64,000 nucleotides of DNA. It comes from Roridomyces roridus (Eukaryota; Basidiomycota; Agaricomycetes; Agaricales; Mycenaceae). The notes under the pieces are model-generated. The model was not told where the DNA came from and ran no database searches. It saw nothing but the letters and a program-made list of their open reading frames with translations. The stretch is taken from contig JARKIF010000091.1 in assembly GCA_029378245.1 (NCBI GenBank), forward strand, positions 61,989-125,988. The letters are read 5' to 3'. Shown piece by piece: positions 44,778 through 56,339 of the stretch (the stretch's first letter is position 1; each line of letters begins with the position of its first letter). A program made the position numbers and the translations under genes.

Positions 44778-47700
44778 TACATCCGATTGGCCTTGCACGC
44801 TTCCCGATGAACCTTCCAATGTCTCTTCTGGCAAGCATCGTCACAATACCTAAGAATTCATCACCATTAAAACGACAAGAAAATTCACATCCATACCTCG
44901 CTTTCAGACATCCGGCACACTGCTTTAGCGCCGCGCTCGCGGTATTGCACGAAGAGCAGCAAGGCAGGTTGGCGTGCCCATACCTTCTGGCTCCAGGCTT
45001 GATACCCTGCATTTCCAGGTCTCCCTCGATGCTTTTGTGCGTGCCCTGCGTCCGAATTGTATATAGCTTCGTTAACCACGCAGTGAGCTCGGCTTGTGGG
45101 TCGGCAGAGCGAGTTCCAGCAGAATTTCTATACACATCGCTGGGGCGCCGCATGACGGTTGGACCCCAGATTTTCCAGGCGTTGGGCATGTGGTTGAAGA
45201 GCTTTTCGAGCGCGTCGCATTGTTTTTCTTGATCAAAGCTGCGCCAGTCGATCCAGCCGCGGCAGGTGAGGTCGAATGCGAATGTGAGTTTGTCTTGTGC
45301 GGTCTTGAAATCGACCTCTGTCATGGTATGCCCCCGTAGAATCAGGTCGACCCGGATACCAATCGCAACCATCGAAGGCCTGTGAGGGTCATCAGGCGGG
45401 GCAATGTCCATCCAGGTCTCTGCGCTTCTCGCCGCATTCTCCAACAAAAGTTGGACTTCCTGTAGCCGGATCTGCCTCGAGGAGCCTTGCATCATCCCGG
45501 GTATGATAATCAGCGTCGACGAAGCGCTCAAGTAAAGCATTCGTCGCCGCAAAAAATCTGTCAGGGAAGGACATTCGAGCCCTTTGTTCGCAGAAACCAG
45601 TGTGCGAATGCTCATATTTCCGCACACCGCCATGACGTAGTAGAAAAAGGCGACCGATGGGTGCCTTTCTAGCGCCGCTCGAGCAAAGGTGTGCGCGGCC
45701 TCGTGCTCGGTCATCGACAACAGACGCACCAGATGGAGAATATCGGCATCTACCTCCGCCCCAGGCCGATTGCTCTTCCGCAGAGCATCTTCGCACGCCG
45801 GGAGCACCTCAGCATGATCCCGATCCGGTCGATGCCACGATCGAATGAGTATTTCGTTGTACAGCGTCATGCGAGCGAGTGCCTGCCCAATGTCCGCGCG
45901 AGGCCGGCTATTCGATCTGAACGCTTCGGCGAGACATTCCAGCTGCGCAAAATCCCCTGGGGTTCCCGTAAAGGCCGAGCGTGGCGAGTTGCCGTAGAAT
46001 TGTTGTAGTGCATGCTGGACACGTGCTGAGAAAGGCTCGGGAATGTAAGGATCATTCATATCTGGTTCCAGTGCAGGGCCCAGGAAAATGAGAGCGTGCT
46101 GTGCCGTGACTCGGTTGTAGATATCGCTCGCACGAGTGCAGGCGACGAGAAAGTCGATAGCGTCGGGATTGGGGAGGAAAGCGCCTCCGCGATCTGATAA
46201 TTCCCCGCAGAACATGAAGAGGTGGCTGAAACTGATTACTCCTGAGGCCGGTTGGCCGACCACCTTGAGGGAAAACTGAAGGTACCGCGGGATGGAGGCT
46301 ATGATTTTAGCATCTGGATCGGCAGCATCAAAAGCAGCCCCCATAATATTGCGGAGAACGCTGACTGCGTTCTCCGCATAGTATATCTCTTCAATACGAG
46401 ACTCGGCGGAGGAAAGGAGTTTTGTTGAGAAGCGTGCCATCTGCTTAGATTACGAGTTTCGGGGAACTTGGCAATGGCGCTGAGAACCGACATGACCCTC
46501 GCGCCTACGGTCGGAGAGTCGATCATTGTCATGGCTTTTGCAAGGAAATCTGAAGATTGTTTGGGCCGAAGAGAGCCTCCATCGAAAGGGACACGCACCA
46601 GTTTCAGAAAGAATGCGCTCTCTGAGCACGGCGTCCTCTCCCATCCGTCCGTAGATCGCAATGACGACAATAGCAAGATGGTCACGGGCCATGTCTAGCA
46701 GTTCTCGAGATGCAGCGTACAGGGCGTCGAGCGCAAATGATACGCCAGCAAAAGACTCATGGCACTGCTTCAAGCCGCGAGTAGTATTACAATCGGGCAG
46801 ATGCAGTACACGGGAAACTTCTCGGATGAGATTGTCGATACACCGCCAGAGTGCGGCCAGCTGACCAGCAGCTGGGGGGTGAGATGTGTACCACATGTTG
46901 CTGACGAACGGCATCCGGCTGGTGGCTGGCTGGATCCCAGCTCTTATCTTCAATGGACCCAGTGTGGGTCCAGCTCGGGCTGGTACATCTGGTCAGACTA
47001 GCTGGCCACCAGCTGCCATTTCATTCGTTGTTCATTCGTTGCCACTCCTCTCGACATATTCATCGCACTTCAAAATATAGCACAGAAATTCAATTCGATT
47101 CGACATACGTACATATGTTACATGACAGGAAGTATACATGGAGACAACGCATCGAACGAACCGTAAGTTTTAGAGGAGGCGGCCTAGCAGATGATAACGT
47201 TAATGCCGCCGTAAGAAAGAAGCCATCGTCGAAGGACACGAAAACGGACGCGATGTTGTGGAAGTGTTGACGGAGCGTTGACGCGGGTACACGGGAAGAA
47301 CATGAAGAAAAGGAGTGGTGTCGCAGTTGCGGAGGGAGGGGCATTGAACGGGAACCACTGATTTGGGGCCTTGAGGCACAGGGACAGTACGACTTGCAGA
47401 GAAGAACTCTAGCCGGGGATGCTTCGAAGCCTGGATTGTCTTCAGACTTGCAGCCTTGCAGGGGGGACTTCGAGGATTGCGGCTTGAAAGGGAGAAAAGC
47501 ACTCTTGAAGAGCTTGCAGTCAAGGCTTCGCGGGAGGACCAAGGAATGTGGGGGGAGGAATGTGGGCGAAGGGAAGAAAGATGCGCGGGACAGTTCCAAA
47601 TCACACCATTATATATCGCTTACCGTTACCATGGAGTGCCGAATCAACGCCGAGTATCAACCATGTGGAGTGTGGAGTGATGGTGATGGACAGACATCTC

Positions 47701-48196
47701 CGTCCCTCGGCAAAGGTACTTTGCACCCCAGTGGCAAGTCGTGCGCCTTGCGGGCCTCGCCAGGCCTCAGTGCTCACCGAGAGGCCGAGCTCTTTGCCAT
47801 TCAATCTCTTGCAGTTCACGAGATTCCCCAAAAGTGCATCAACGCAGCCTATCACAGACCCGTTAATTTGTGGGCAGCTCTGAATGACATTTATTTATCG
47901 GTGGCTTCAAGTTCTTCAGGTAGGACCACCTGTAGCGGCCAGGCACTTTTGTTTGGATGGCCAGCTGGCTATCAGCTGAGAATTATGGCTGGAACACTCG
48001 GCTGATAGCCAGCCGTCATCCGGCTGTGTCCAGGATCCGTATCAGCTGGTGTTGACTGGACGCGCCGGCTGGATACAACATGACGGCACTTTGGCGGTGT
48101 AGTCGCTGAACTGCTGTCCACAGCGATGACTTGTGCGAGAGTGAGCAATTGCGCGAGTTCACGAGCTCCGGGTGGATGGGGTTTCTTGACAGCCAT
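44778..48196 (-). pseudogene. MYND-E: solenoid-MYND gene with transposon in exon 1
   Basis: Exon 1 starts at 48196 (MAVKKPHPPGARELAQL). It is split by the 1.26-kb element 46841-48099; removing the element and one TA rejoins the frame exactly as SSSAT|IDNLIREVSRVLHLP. There is no intron between LHLPD and CNTTRGLKQCHES, where all other paralogs have one. Downstream the frame slips by one base near 46440 (NLSR / ARFSTKLLSSAES), then stays open through EIYYAENAVSVL to an intact finger: CSSCNT, QCAGC, YCDDACQKRHW, HREAC. The stop is at 44778. As written the gene cannot make the full protein unless the element is spliced or excised and the indel is an error. Confidence 0.8.
46841..48099. mobile_element. 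TA-flanked non-autonomous TIR element inside MYND-E exon 1 (1.26 kb)
   Basis: The termini are CACCGCCAGAGTGC (46841-46854) and the complement of CACCGCCAAAGTGC (48086-48099), 13 of 14 identical. They are flanked by TA on both sides (46839-46840 and 48100-48101). Both subterminal zones are rich in CAGCTGG/CCAGCTG words. No transposase frame is evident. The TA duplication fits a Tc1/mariner-type mechanism. Clean restoration of the host reading frame gives an independent proof of the boundaries. Confidence 0.9.
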
Positions 48197-48240
48197 GGGG
48201 ACCCTAACCCTAGACGATTTTTTTTCTTCTTTTGATACTG
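48197..48240. promoter_or_regulatory. 44-bp divergent promoter of MYND-E and L with telomere-like motif
   Basis: It contains ACCCTAACCCTAG (48201-48213) followed by a T-rich run. This is the counterpart of the D/L-relic spacer. Two start codons only 44 bp apart imply shared control sequence. Confidence 0.5.
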
Positions 48241-49473
48241 ATGGCATCAATGTCTCTTCGACCAGACCAGCCAGGACCCAGGACCTACACTCCCCACAGC
48301 TCCTCCAACATCGAGTTCACACACGCATGGCAGGGGTTCCGCGTAAACCAGACCAACTTGCCCTCCCAATTCCCTTTCAACTTTGACGTCGGAGATGACG
48401 GCCGATACCCCATCCACTTTGGCGAATTCCGCTCGCTGGAGGACCCCCCGAGCGACATCGGCAACCCAGGAGATATATGGCTCAATGTCTCCCCCGATTC
48501 TTTCACACTTTTTGCCCTGGATGCCCGCCGAAGATGGGTCAAATGGCCAGGGCATACACTCGACAAGACGCGCATGGTTTTTCATCCATACCTGCCCCGC
48601 TACGCTTTGTGGTGCACCATCGAGAGGGCGAGCTGGTATCACTGCGATAAGCTCTCCAACGACTTGACTGGCGGAAAGTTGGAGGCGAGGCGGAAGCTCG
48701 CCGGCGGCATGTCGTTAGAAAGCCTGTGCGATGACCCGTCGATGGGCGTACGGCTGCTTCTCCTCAAAGAGCAGATGAAGGCGGAGAAGCCAACGGCCAG
48801 CGGCATGGACTCCCTTGCACAGATGTTGGCCGAGAAACCTCACACTTCGGAAGCCATCATCAGTACATATGCTGCCGTCGTCGAATTTTGTGAGCTCCTT
48901 TCACGGTTTTTTGTGAAATTTATGGCTTATTATCCTAGTATTGGTAGAACGGCAACAAATACTCCAAGCCTTATCGTCTACGGAGGCACGGGCTGAATCA
49001 GCTGAACGGCAAGTCGAAGAGGCGGAGGGGAAACTGGCGAGGCACGAAAAGGTGAGTGTTCTCGTTTTTGTGTCTTGAAGAAGCTTAGGCAAAAACAGAG
49101 GACGGAAGCAACAGCCGCGCGCGCTGCAGGTGCAGAGCGAAAGTTGAAAGAGGCGGTGGAAAAATTGGCAGAGCTTGAGAACTCGGTGCATATTTCCTCC
49201 CCGTCCAGGATCGGAATCGGTCCCAAGCACCTTGAGCTCCTCTTTCTCGGCGACTCATCCGAGCATTCTTGGCACTGCCGCCTCTGCTTGTTCGTTGGTA
49301 GACTTACTCCCACTCACTCCGGCTGACACAATAATAGGACTCTGATCACCAAACCCGCACTCCTCGTTGCTCATGCGGAGCAAGAACACCCGACGGAATG
49401 TTCTGTACTGGTAGCTGTATCTGAGACGCAGATGGACGAAGCAAGGGGACGATTGGCGTGTGTTCCAAGTTGA
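48241..49473 (+). CDS. L: unassigned protein with coiled coil and possible C2H2-like finger
   Basis: The start MASMSLRPDQPGPRTY was chosen from the first ATG. Exon 1 (to about 48892) encodes a globular region (GDDGRYPIHFGEF, FTLFALDARRRWVKWPGHTLD, MVFHPYLPRYALW). Exons 2 and 3 encode a coiled coil (ARAESAERQVEEAEGKLARHEK, then RKLKEAVEKLAELEN). The C terminus has SWHCRLC and, after a probable intron, VAHAEQEHPTEC. Together these give C-x2-C...H-x4-H spacing like a C2H2/BED finger. Intron 2 is best ended at TCTTGAAG to keep the heptads; the last donor is weak (GTTCGT). Convergent with the ATPase, 67 bp away. A 5' relic of this gene lies beside MYND-D. Confidence 0.65.
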
Positions 49474-49540
49474 ATGGGGCATACACTACCTCGCCTCGAT
49501 AATGTACTATATAAACTATGTGCTTGCTATTCTATCATCA

Positions 49541-52500
49541 TCACCATGCGATCCGGGCAAGGAGGGACCTGGGGTGGCCCCGATTCCACCACTTGCGCGC
49601 CTCGTCGAGAAACAGCAGCACAATGCCGTACGCCATTGGAAGGAAGAAGAACTCGGCGGGGATGCCACGCGTGAGGAAGGTGGACTGGAACCACGGGATG
49701 TAGGAGAAGAAACATGCGATAGCGAGCGCCGCAAGCATCGAGGGGAACAGGTACCGATTTCGCGTCTCGGAGTTTATTAGAGGATCTTGCTGGAACAAGG
49801 AGAGCCGACGAGTGCGCGTGGAGAGCAGGTTGAACCATTGCATAATCACGAGGTTGAAGAAATCTGTCGACTTGATTCAACGAAAGTTTGGAAGGGATAT
49901 CGGTGAATGTTATACGTACACAAGGACTGAGCCTTGCTCGTGAGCTCCGCCAGAAGGTCTGGGTCGACCGTAGACGTCCCATACTTGTCCCAGATAGCCG
50001 AAAATGGAACACCGTTGCGGTGGAAGCCAAAGTAGAACGCACTGAGGAAGCTTAGCGTTTGAATCATTACATGATTGAGTGCGTACGCAGTCATGGAGGT
50101 CACGGTTTCGATAATCCCGATGAAAAAGTAGGCGTGGAAAAGCAACTTGGGATCCGCCAGCCGGGTTTTCTTGGGGTTGCGAGGTTTGCGGAGGAGTAGG
50201 TCCGCTTCGGGTTTCTCGTATACGAGCGAGAGCGCAGGGAGAACGTCGGTGCCGACACAGATCTTTGAAAGAAATCAAAATTTGAACCGAAGAATACGAC
50301 GGAGACGTACTATAATCATCTGAATACTGCTCAAAGCTTGTGGTACACCGGCAAAGACGTTGAGAAGGACGGGGATCAGCTCCGAAAAGCTCCCTATTCG
50401 ATTTTAGAGTGTATTCGAAGGAATTCAACACAGCTACTCACCGGCCGGGAGCAAATAGAGAATTGACTTGCGTAGATTCTCAAAGCAGAGTCGCCCATAT
50501 TTGATGCCAGTCACAATCGTGGAAAAGTCGTCTGAGAGGAGGACGAGGTCAGCCGCTTCCATCGCAACCTCGGAACCCCCGGCCATGGCGACACCAACGT
50601 TGGCCTGCTTGAGTGCGGGCGCGTCGTTCACTCCATCGCCCGTAACGGCCACGGTACAACCTCCACCCTGGAACGCGCGAACAATCTGCAACTTCTGCTG
50701 CGGACTGGTCCGAGCAAAGACAATGTCGTCAAACTGAAACCGCTCCATCAGTCGAACTCTCAAACCATTTTCAAATACACGCACCGTCAAGACCTGCTTC
50801 CACTGCGAGTCAGTCATGGTCATCATCTCCGGACCACTGAGCACTAGACTCGTCAACTTGGCATCCGGCGCCTTGTCTTCGTCAAAGTCCGGAATTTCTG
50901 TGAGCGGGGTGTCCAACGGCAAGTCCGCGAGATGCTTGATTTCGCCCTCCGGAGTGGTGATGATTCCGACTTGACGAGCGATAGCAGCAGCGGTCAACGA
51001 AAAGTCACCAGTGACCATGGCGAACCGAATGCCCGCCCTCCGACAAATCCGAACAGTCTCCTCCGTCTCGAGACGCGGAGGATCCACCAGTGCGACGAGC
51101 CCGACGATGGTCAAATCAATATTGATCGAGAGCAAATACTCCTCGAACGAGTTGCCCGTAAAATCGGTCTCTTTCAACGTCTCATCATCGTTGACGACCT
51201 TCTTGGCGAGGAGGAGGACGCGCTGGCCACGAGAGGCGTAATGTTCCTGGATGGCTGACAACTTTGCGAGAACGCTTGCGTCAAGGGCGACGACTTGTTG
51301 TTCGACGTCCAGGTAGGATGAGCAACGGCGGATGAGGACGTCCGGAGCCTGAGGAATGTGAGAGGTTGAAGAAACGGATGGAATGAACACGCACCCCTTT
51401 GACTGCAAGTAAATATTGCCCCTCTTGAACAGAGGCAAGCGGCTCGTCGGGCTGCAAAAACGAAGCGCGAGCAAGGAATTTTATCGCGAATTTGTTTTCT
51501 GGAAATTCAAATTGATACACGGAAATAGGAAAGATGAGAGAACAAACTCGAGTTGAAGGCGATCTTGCCCTTCTCCAGCCAACTAGCCCGGAGCTCCTCC
51601 GTACGAAGCACACTCTCTGCAAATCGAAGTAATCCCGTATCTGCGCAGCACATTGAAATGAGTCCTTTCAAAGGACAAATCAAAACAAGACTCACCCGTA
51701 GCGTCCCCATTGACCTTCCTCATGTCCACCGGCTCCTCCACCTTGGAATGCTCAAAAGCCGCATCATTGCAAAGCCCCGCAAGAGCAGCGAGCTCCAGCA
51801 CCACCGCACCACTTCCCTGCGTCGGCTCCGTGATGGCAAGCTCCCTAGCCTCCCCGACGCTGTACCGCTCCACGCCCACCGCGACATTCACCGCCGTCAT
51901 CTTGTTCTGCGTGAGCGTTCCGGTCTTGTCCGAGGCGATGAGGTTGACGGCGCCCAGGGCTTCGACGGTGGAGAGCGTTTTGCAGAGGATGTTGTTCGAG
52001 CGCATGGCACTGGCGATGACTGTGAGGGAGAGGGTGACGCAGACAGGGAGGCCCTCTGTGTGCGTTATTAGAATGACGGTCGAGCGAGGTAGATGTTCGC
52101 ACCGGGGATGAAGGCGACAGCGACGGAAACACAGTCGATGAGCAGGTTGGGCACGGAGATGAAGTCGGGGTAGCTTCGGTGGAGCCACGCAACCCATACG
52201 ACTGAAACTAATCAATTTCTTGAGAAAGCAAACGACTTGAAGAGCACTCACTGACGATCAACACCGCGACGGCAAACGCCATACCCCCGATGATGAGCAC
52301 GAACCGAATGATCTCCACCTCGAGCGTCGTCCGCACAGGTCGCTCGCTGCCAGCTTGCTTCGCAATCCGTCCAAACACAGTCGAGTCCCCGAGCCCCACC
52401 GCGATACCGATACCGCTCCCGCTCGTGCACAGCGTGCCCTGCAGCGCGATGTTGCGCGACTCCATGACTGGTTAAATTCAGGTTGTGAATAAACCAAAAA

Positions 52501-53586
52501 AAAAGAGGGAACAAGACGAACAGTTCTTGTCTGTACACTCAGTCGTGGCGGTAATTTCGTTGCTCTCGCCAGTGAGGATAGACCGATCGAAGCGCAGATC
52601 GGAAGAGACTTGGAGGAGTCGGAGGTCGGCGGGGACTTTGGAGCCTAGGGTGATGGAGACGACGTCCCCCGCGACGAGGTTGGCTGCAGGGATCCTGTGA
52701 GCGAGGATTCAGCGCGAACTCAGAGACGATGGCGCTTAAACCGACTTGAATTTCTCGCCGTCCCGGGTAACGAGGATGTCCGTTGGTAGGAGGCCGACGA
52801 TGGAAGACATGACGTTCGAAGTCGAGTAGTCTGGGAATGGATTGAGTGAAGTCCGAGTGAGTGGACTGGTGTAATCACCTTGCCACGCGTTGAAGACGGC
52901 TTGGATGGCGATGACGATGAGTAGGATGACCGCCAATGCGAGATTGGGCGCCGCAGGGTTCGGGTCGCCGAGCGGACGCCATGAGATGAAGCAGACAATA
53001 CTCGCGACGAACAGAAGACTCCCAAATCCTCGGATAAGTTGATGACTACGCCGAAAAATGAAAAAAAGGCTTCACGCACCACCAAAGATGTAGAAGAAGA
53101 TCTTGCGCGCGAGGTTCTTGGGCGGGCGGCTGATGACGTTCTTCCCATTCTTTGCAAGACGACGTGCTGCCATAGCTGCATCCAGACCCTGCTTGTAGTT
53201 CACGCCGAGACGGGTGCACACGTCGTCTTCGGCCAGGGCGTGCCAGTTGAGCTCGGAGAGTTCTGAAGTATGGTCAGTGAGGAGAGAAGAGACATCGAAG
53301 ACGGACCTCGGATAGTCTGCTTCGCCTTGGCAACGTCGGCCCCTTCTTGGGTCTCGGTGACATGAATACTGAGACAAGTTAAGCCACAAATTACCCTATC
53401 CCAGCGGACGACTCACCTGAGAGTCCTGAAGTCACCGGGGATTCTCGACAAAGGAGCGCCCCGACCACCGAGTGAGGTGTTCCGGCCGAATGAGGAGGTC
53501 CTCGCATAGCTGGGCTGTTGTTGGGTGCCTGCGGCGATTGTGGTGAAGGAAGTTGTGCCGAACGCTTCTGGGTCTTTGGGCTCCAT
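49541..53586 (-). CDS. Type IIC P-type ATPase (Na+,K+/H+,K+-ATPase alpha-like)
   Basis: Many short-intron exons run from MEPKDPEAFGTTSF (53586) to the stop at 49541. Landmarks in order: N-terminal LNWHALAEDDVCTRLG; actuator LTGESNEI; transmembrane 4 with IPEGLPVCVTLSLT; the phosphorylation site SDKTGTLTQNKM (Asp codon at 51928-51930); the hinge TGDGVNDAPALKQANVGVAM (about 50620-50680); AADLVLLSDDFSTI; and C-terminal membrane helices (FFIGIIETVTSMTAY, LLFLDEARKWW). PEGLP with downstream NNILCKTLSTVEALG is the signature of the IIC group. This ATPase group exchanges Na+ or H+ for K+ across the plasma membrane. The group is patchy in fungi, whose sodium pumping usually uses IID (ENA) ATPases. All key residues are seen and no break was noticed. 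Confidence 0.9.
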
Positions 53587-54103
53587 ATCGGAAGGCGAAG
53601 AAGAAGGTCAAGAAGCAGGAACAAGAGCTTAAATTTATGTTTAGAGGATCGCAGAGGGAATTTTGCTGCCCGCCCCAAGCGCGGCGAATATCGCGCTTTG
53701 TTTGTTCATCGGAAAGGATTTCAATCGGCGAAAACAAGGCAGCCAGGGTGGATTTACAGGACAAGACAAAGACAGGTTGAACCAATGCGCTGCGCGGGAT
53801 TGGCAAACCAATGGCTCACCGCAAGTGTCAGATTCTGAATGAGGCTGACACGCCCGCATCCAGCTTGCATCCAGCAGAGATTCTTTTTATTGTGACCGAC
53901 GGCTTTGTTGTTCATCTGGTGGCTGCCCTGAAGGAAAGTTGAAGGAAAGAGCAGGGTGAACCGTCAGACCGTGACGGACGTGCCAGCCTGCCAGGTGGGG
54001 CCAAGGTTGGGACAAGGAAAGAAAGAGCGGATGCTGTAATGCACAGCCCCGCTGACGTCATCAATCGGCCTTGTCTCGGCCGCTTGTTTTGTTCCTGACT
54101 ACC
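53587..54103. other. Divergent intergenic region between ATPase and MYND-F
   Basis: A promoter region for two divergent genes. Nothing was recognised beyond short frames. Confidence 0.4.
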
Positions 54104-56339
54104 ATGGCTCGCAAAACTCATTTGAAAGCCCTGCCAGCAAACGACGTCGGAGCTGACCTCGAAGTCTTTGCGCAACTCATCGGGCTTTCGAGGAAGCATT
54201 CCTCTCAGCCAGAGGAACTCGTCCTGCAAGTTTCTCGCCTCCTCGGCATCCCCGGTGGGTACGCTTTGGATTCTAGAAGTTAAGTAGCTGAGATATAACA
54301 GACTGTAATACATCTCGGGGGCTTAAACAGTGTCATGCGGAGCTTGACACCATCTCGTCTACGCTGGACAAGGTGTATGTTAGAACCAGATTATTTTCTG
54401 TGGCCAGCGAGTCCGCAGACCGTCTGGCCGCCGTCGTCATCGCCATTTATGGGCGCATGAGATTCGACAACATCCTCAGGAAACGCGTCTTTTATGAAAC
54501 TCGTGCGTGTACCTTCCAAGAAATACAGAGACTAATAGATCTCGTAGACTTTCTCGAGAAAGCCACCTCGCTGCTACACTCTCCGAGTGCACGCGAAATC
54601 GTCATGAAAACGCTCAGCGAAATGACTCATTGCAAGGACACCAAGATCTCGACCGATCTTTCCCGGTTTGCGCCGACCATCCTCGACTGTCTCGAGTCCA
54701 ATTTGGATCATCTCAAGTTTGTCGAAAAGGCGGTTTGCGTTCTAGCTCACAGCATCGGAGAGCTTTGCGGGTCCGATGATGTATCACCCGATCCCGAAAT
54801 CGTCCAGATCTTTCCGCGAGTGCTTCGAACTCTACTCAGCGTCGTCCGCCTCCCAACTTGCACCTCGGTCATCTTTGGCCACTTTGTCGGCTTTTGCTCC
54901 CAAACCAGCCTTCATCAGGCCAGCGTATTCCTCGCCACTCCCGATTCGCTCGACTTTCTCGTCGCCTGCTCTCGGAGTAGCGATATCCGTACTCGGGTTT
55001 TCTCGCAACGTTCCCTCATCGACTTGTACTCTACCCTGGAGAGCAATCAAGCCGAACAAACGATCCCTCTCGCTTCTGCGCCAGCGTCCGTTCGTCAAGC
55101 GCTGCAGGGCGTCTCGGAGTCTGAAGATACCAAATTCAAGAAGGAATACGCCGCCTTCATGCAGCTCGGTAATACGTTTTTAACAGAGCCACAGCACTCG
55201 CATTTGGATCTAGGCCGGCAGCTTGTGGACCAGATCCTGTGCAACGAGGGGCTCGTTCGCGAATGCCTTGCAAAGACTGGGCTGTGTCGCGATATGCTGC
55301 CGGCTTGCGAAGCCGCGCTTCGGAGTAGCGGAGCGGATGTCAAGGCGGATATGCTTCATTTGCAGGGTCTGCTGTGCGGCAAAAAGTGGGAAGAAGCCTC
55401 CCAATTTTCACGCCGATGCATAAAGCGGAATCCGACCGAGGGGTTCTTCTACTACGTCTTGGCCGCGGGCGGGCAGATGGGCATCCGGTCCATCCTCTTT
55501 GCGGACAAGGCACTCCGAAAATGCCGACCCATGTCGTATACCATCCGCAACAGCTGCCACTACCTCGTCAGCTGTGCGTCGCATGGTATTATTGTGACGA
55601 TGGCGCACGGGCTGAGTGGGTGTGTACGGGAGCTTCATGGATTGATGGATAAGGCTGCAGCTAATACGAGGGACTTCCTCGCTACCGCCCAGCCTGATCA
55701 TACGCATTTGCCTGTCATGACAGCGTACTCGAGTTTTCTCGATTTCATCTCGAAGGGACATACTTTGGGCGAGGGGGGATTCAAGGTGAGCCGCTCCATA
55801 CCACGTCAGCGATCGTCTATTCAGCTTCTCGTAAATAGAGTGCTGAGGAGAGATTCTCCCTTGCGTGCGACCTCGCACGATGTTCACCCCTCGGCTTTCT
55901 GCCAGACAAAGCCTGCCTCGCTCTCGAGCAAATATTCACCCGCATGCCGAACGGGTGGGAAAAATGGGGCCCGGCCATCTCCAAACATCTCGCCCGACAG
56001 TATCGTGTTCCTCCCATCGAGGACGACGCTCTGACCGCGTGGATGGAGAACCTGGACCCTCTATCCGAATCGGATTCCGAGTCGTTTTATTTTCGAATTC
56101 GTGGGGTTAATCCTGGGGAGGAGAGGTATGGACCGGCGCAGTTGAGGTGTTGTGCCATGTGCAATACGGCGAGTGTGAAACTCAAGCAGTGTGCTGGGTG
56201 TGGCAAGACGAGGTGCGTGTCTCGTCATGGTTACTTGGGAGCAAGCTGATTTTTGGGCAGGTATTGTAATGATGCGTGCCAGAAAAAACATTGGAAGGTG
56301 CATCGAGAGGAGTGTAAGGCTAGTAGAGCGACGGAATGA
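54104..56339 (+). CDS. MYND-F: intact helical-repeat protein with C-terminal MYND finger
   Basis: Exons are 54104-54254, 54302-54502, 54548-55785, 55839-56212 and 56261-56339. The protein starts MARKTHLKALPANDVG. It has QVSRLLGIPDCNTSRGLKQCHAEL, DFLEKATSLLHSPS, TILDCLESNLDHLKFVEKAV and DFLVACSRSSDI, then a solenoid of about 420 residues and AEERFSLACDLARC. The complete MYND finger is CCAMCNTASVKLKQCAGC, YCNDACQKKHW, HREEC. Intron 2 (45 nt) is open in frame, but paralog alignment shows it is removed. With C this is one of two undamaged long paralogs and a good template for correcting the others. Confidence 0.9.

Noticed and set aside
47090..48005. Transposase gene inside the 46841-48099 element
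   Set aside because: Opposed frames of 169 and 203 codons overlap each other and lack DDE or helix-turn-helix features.
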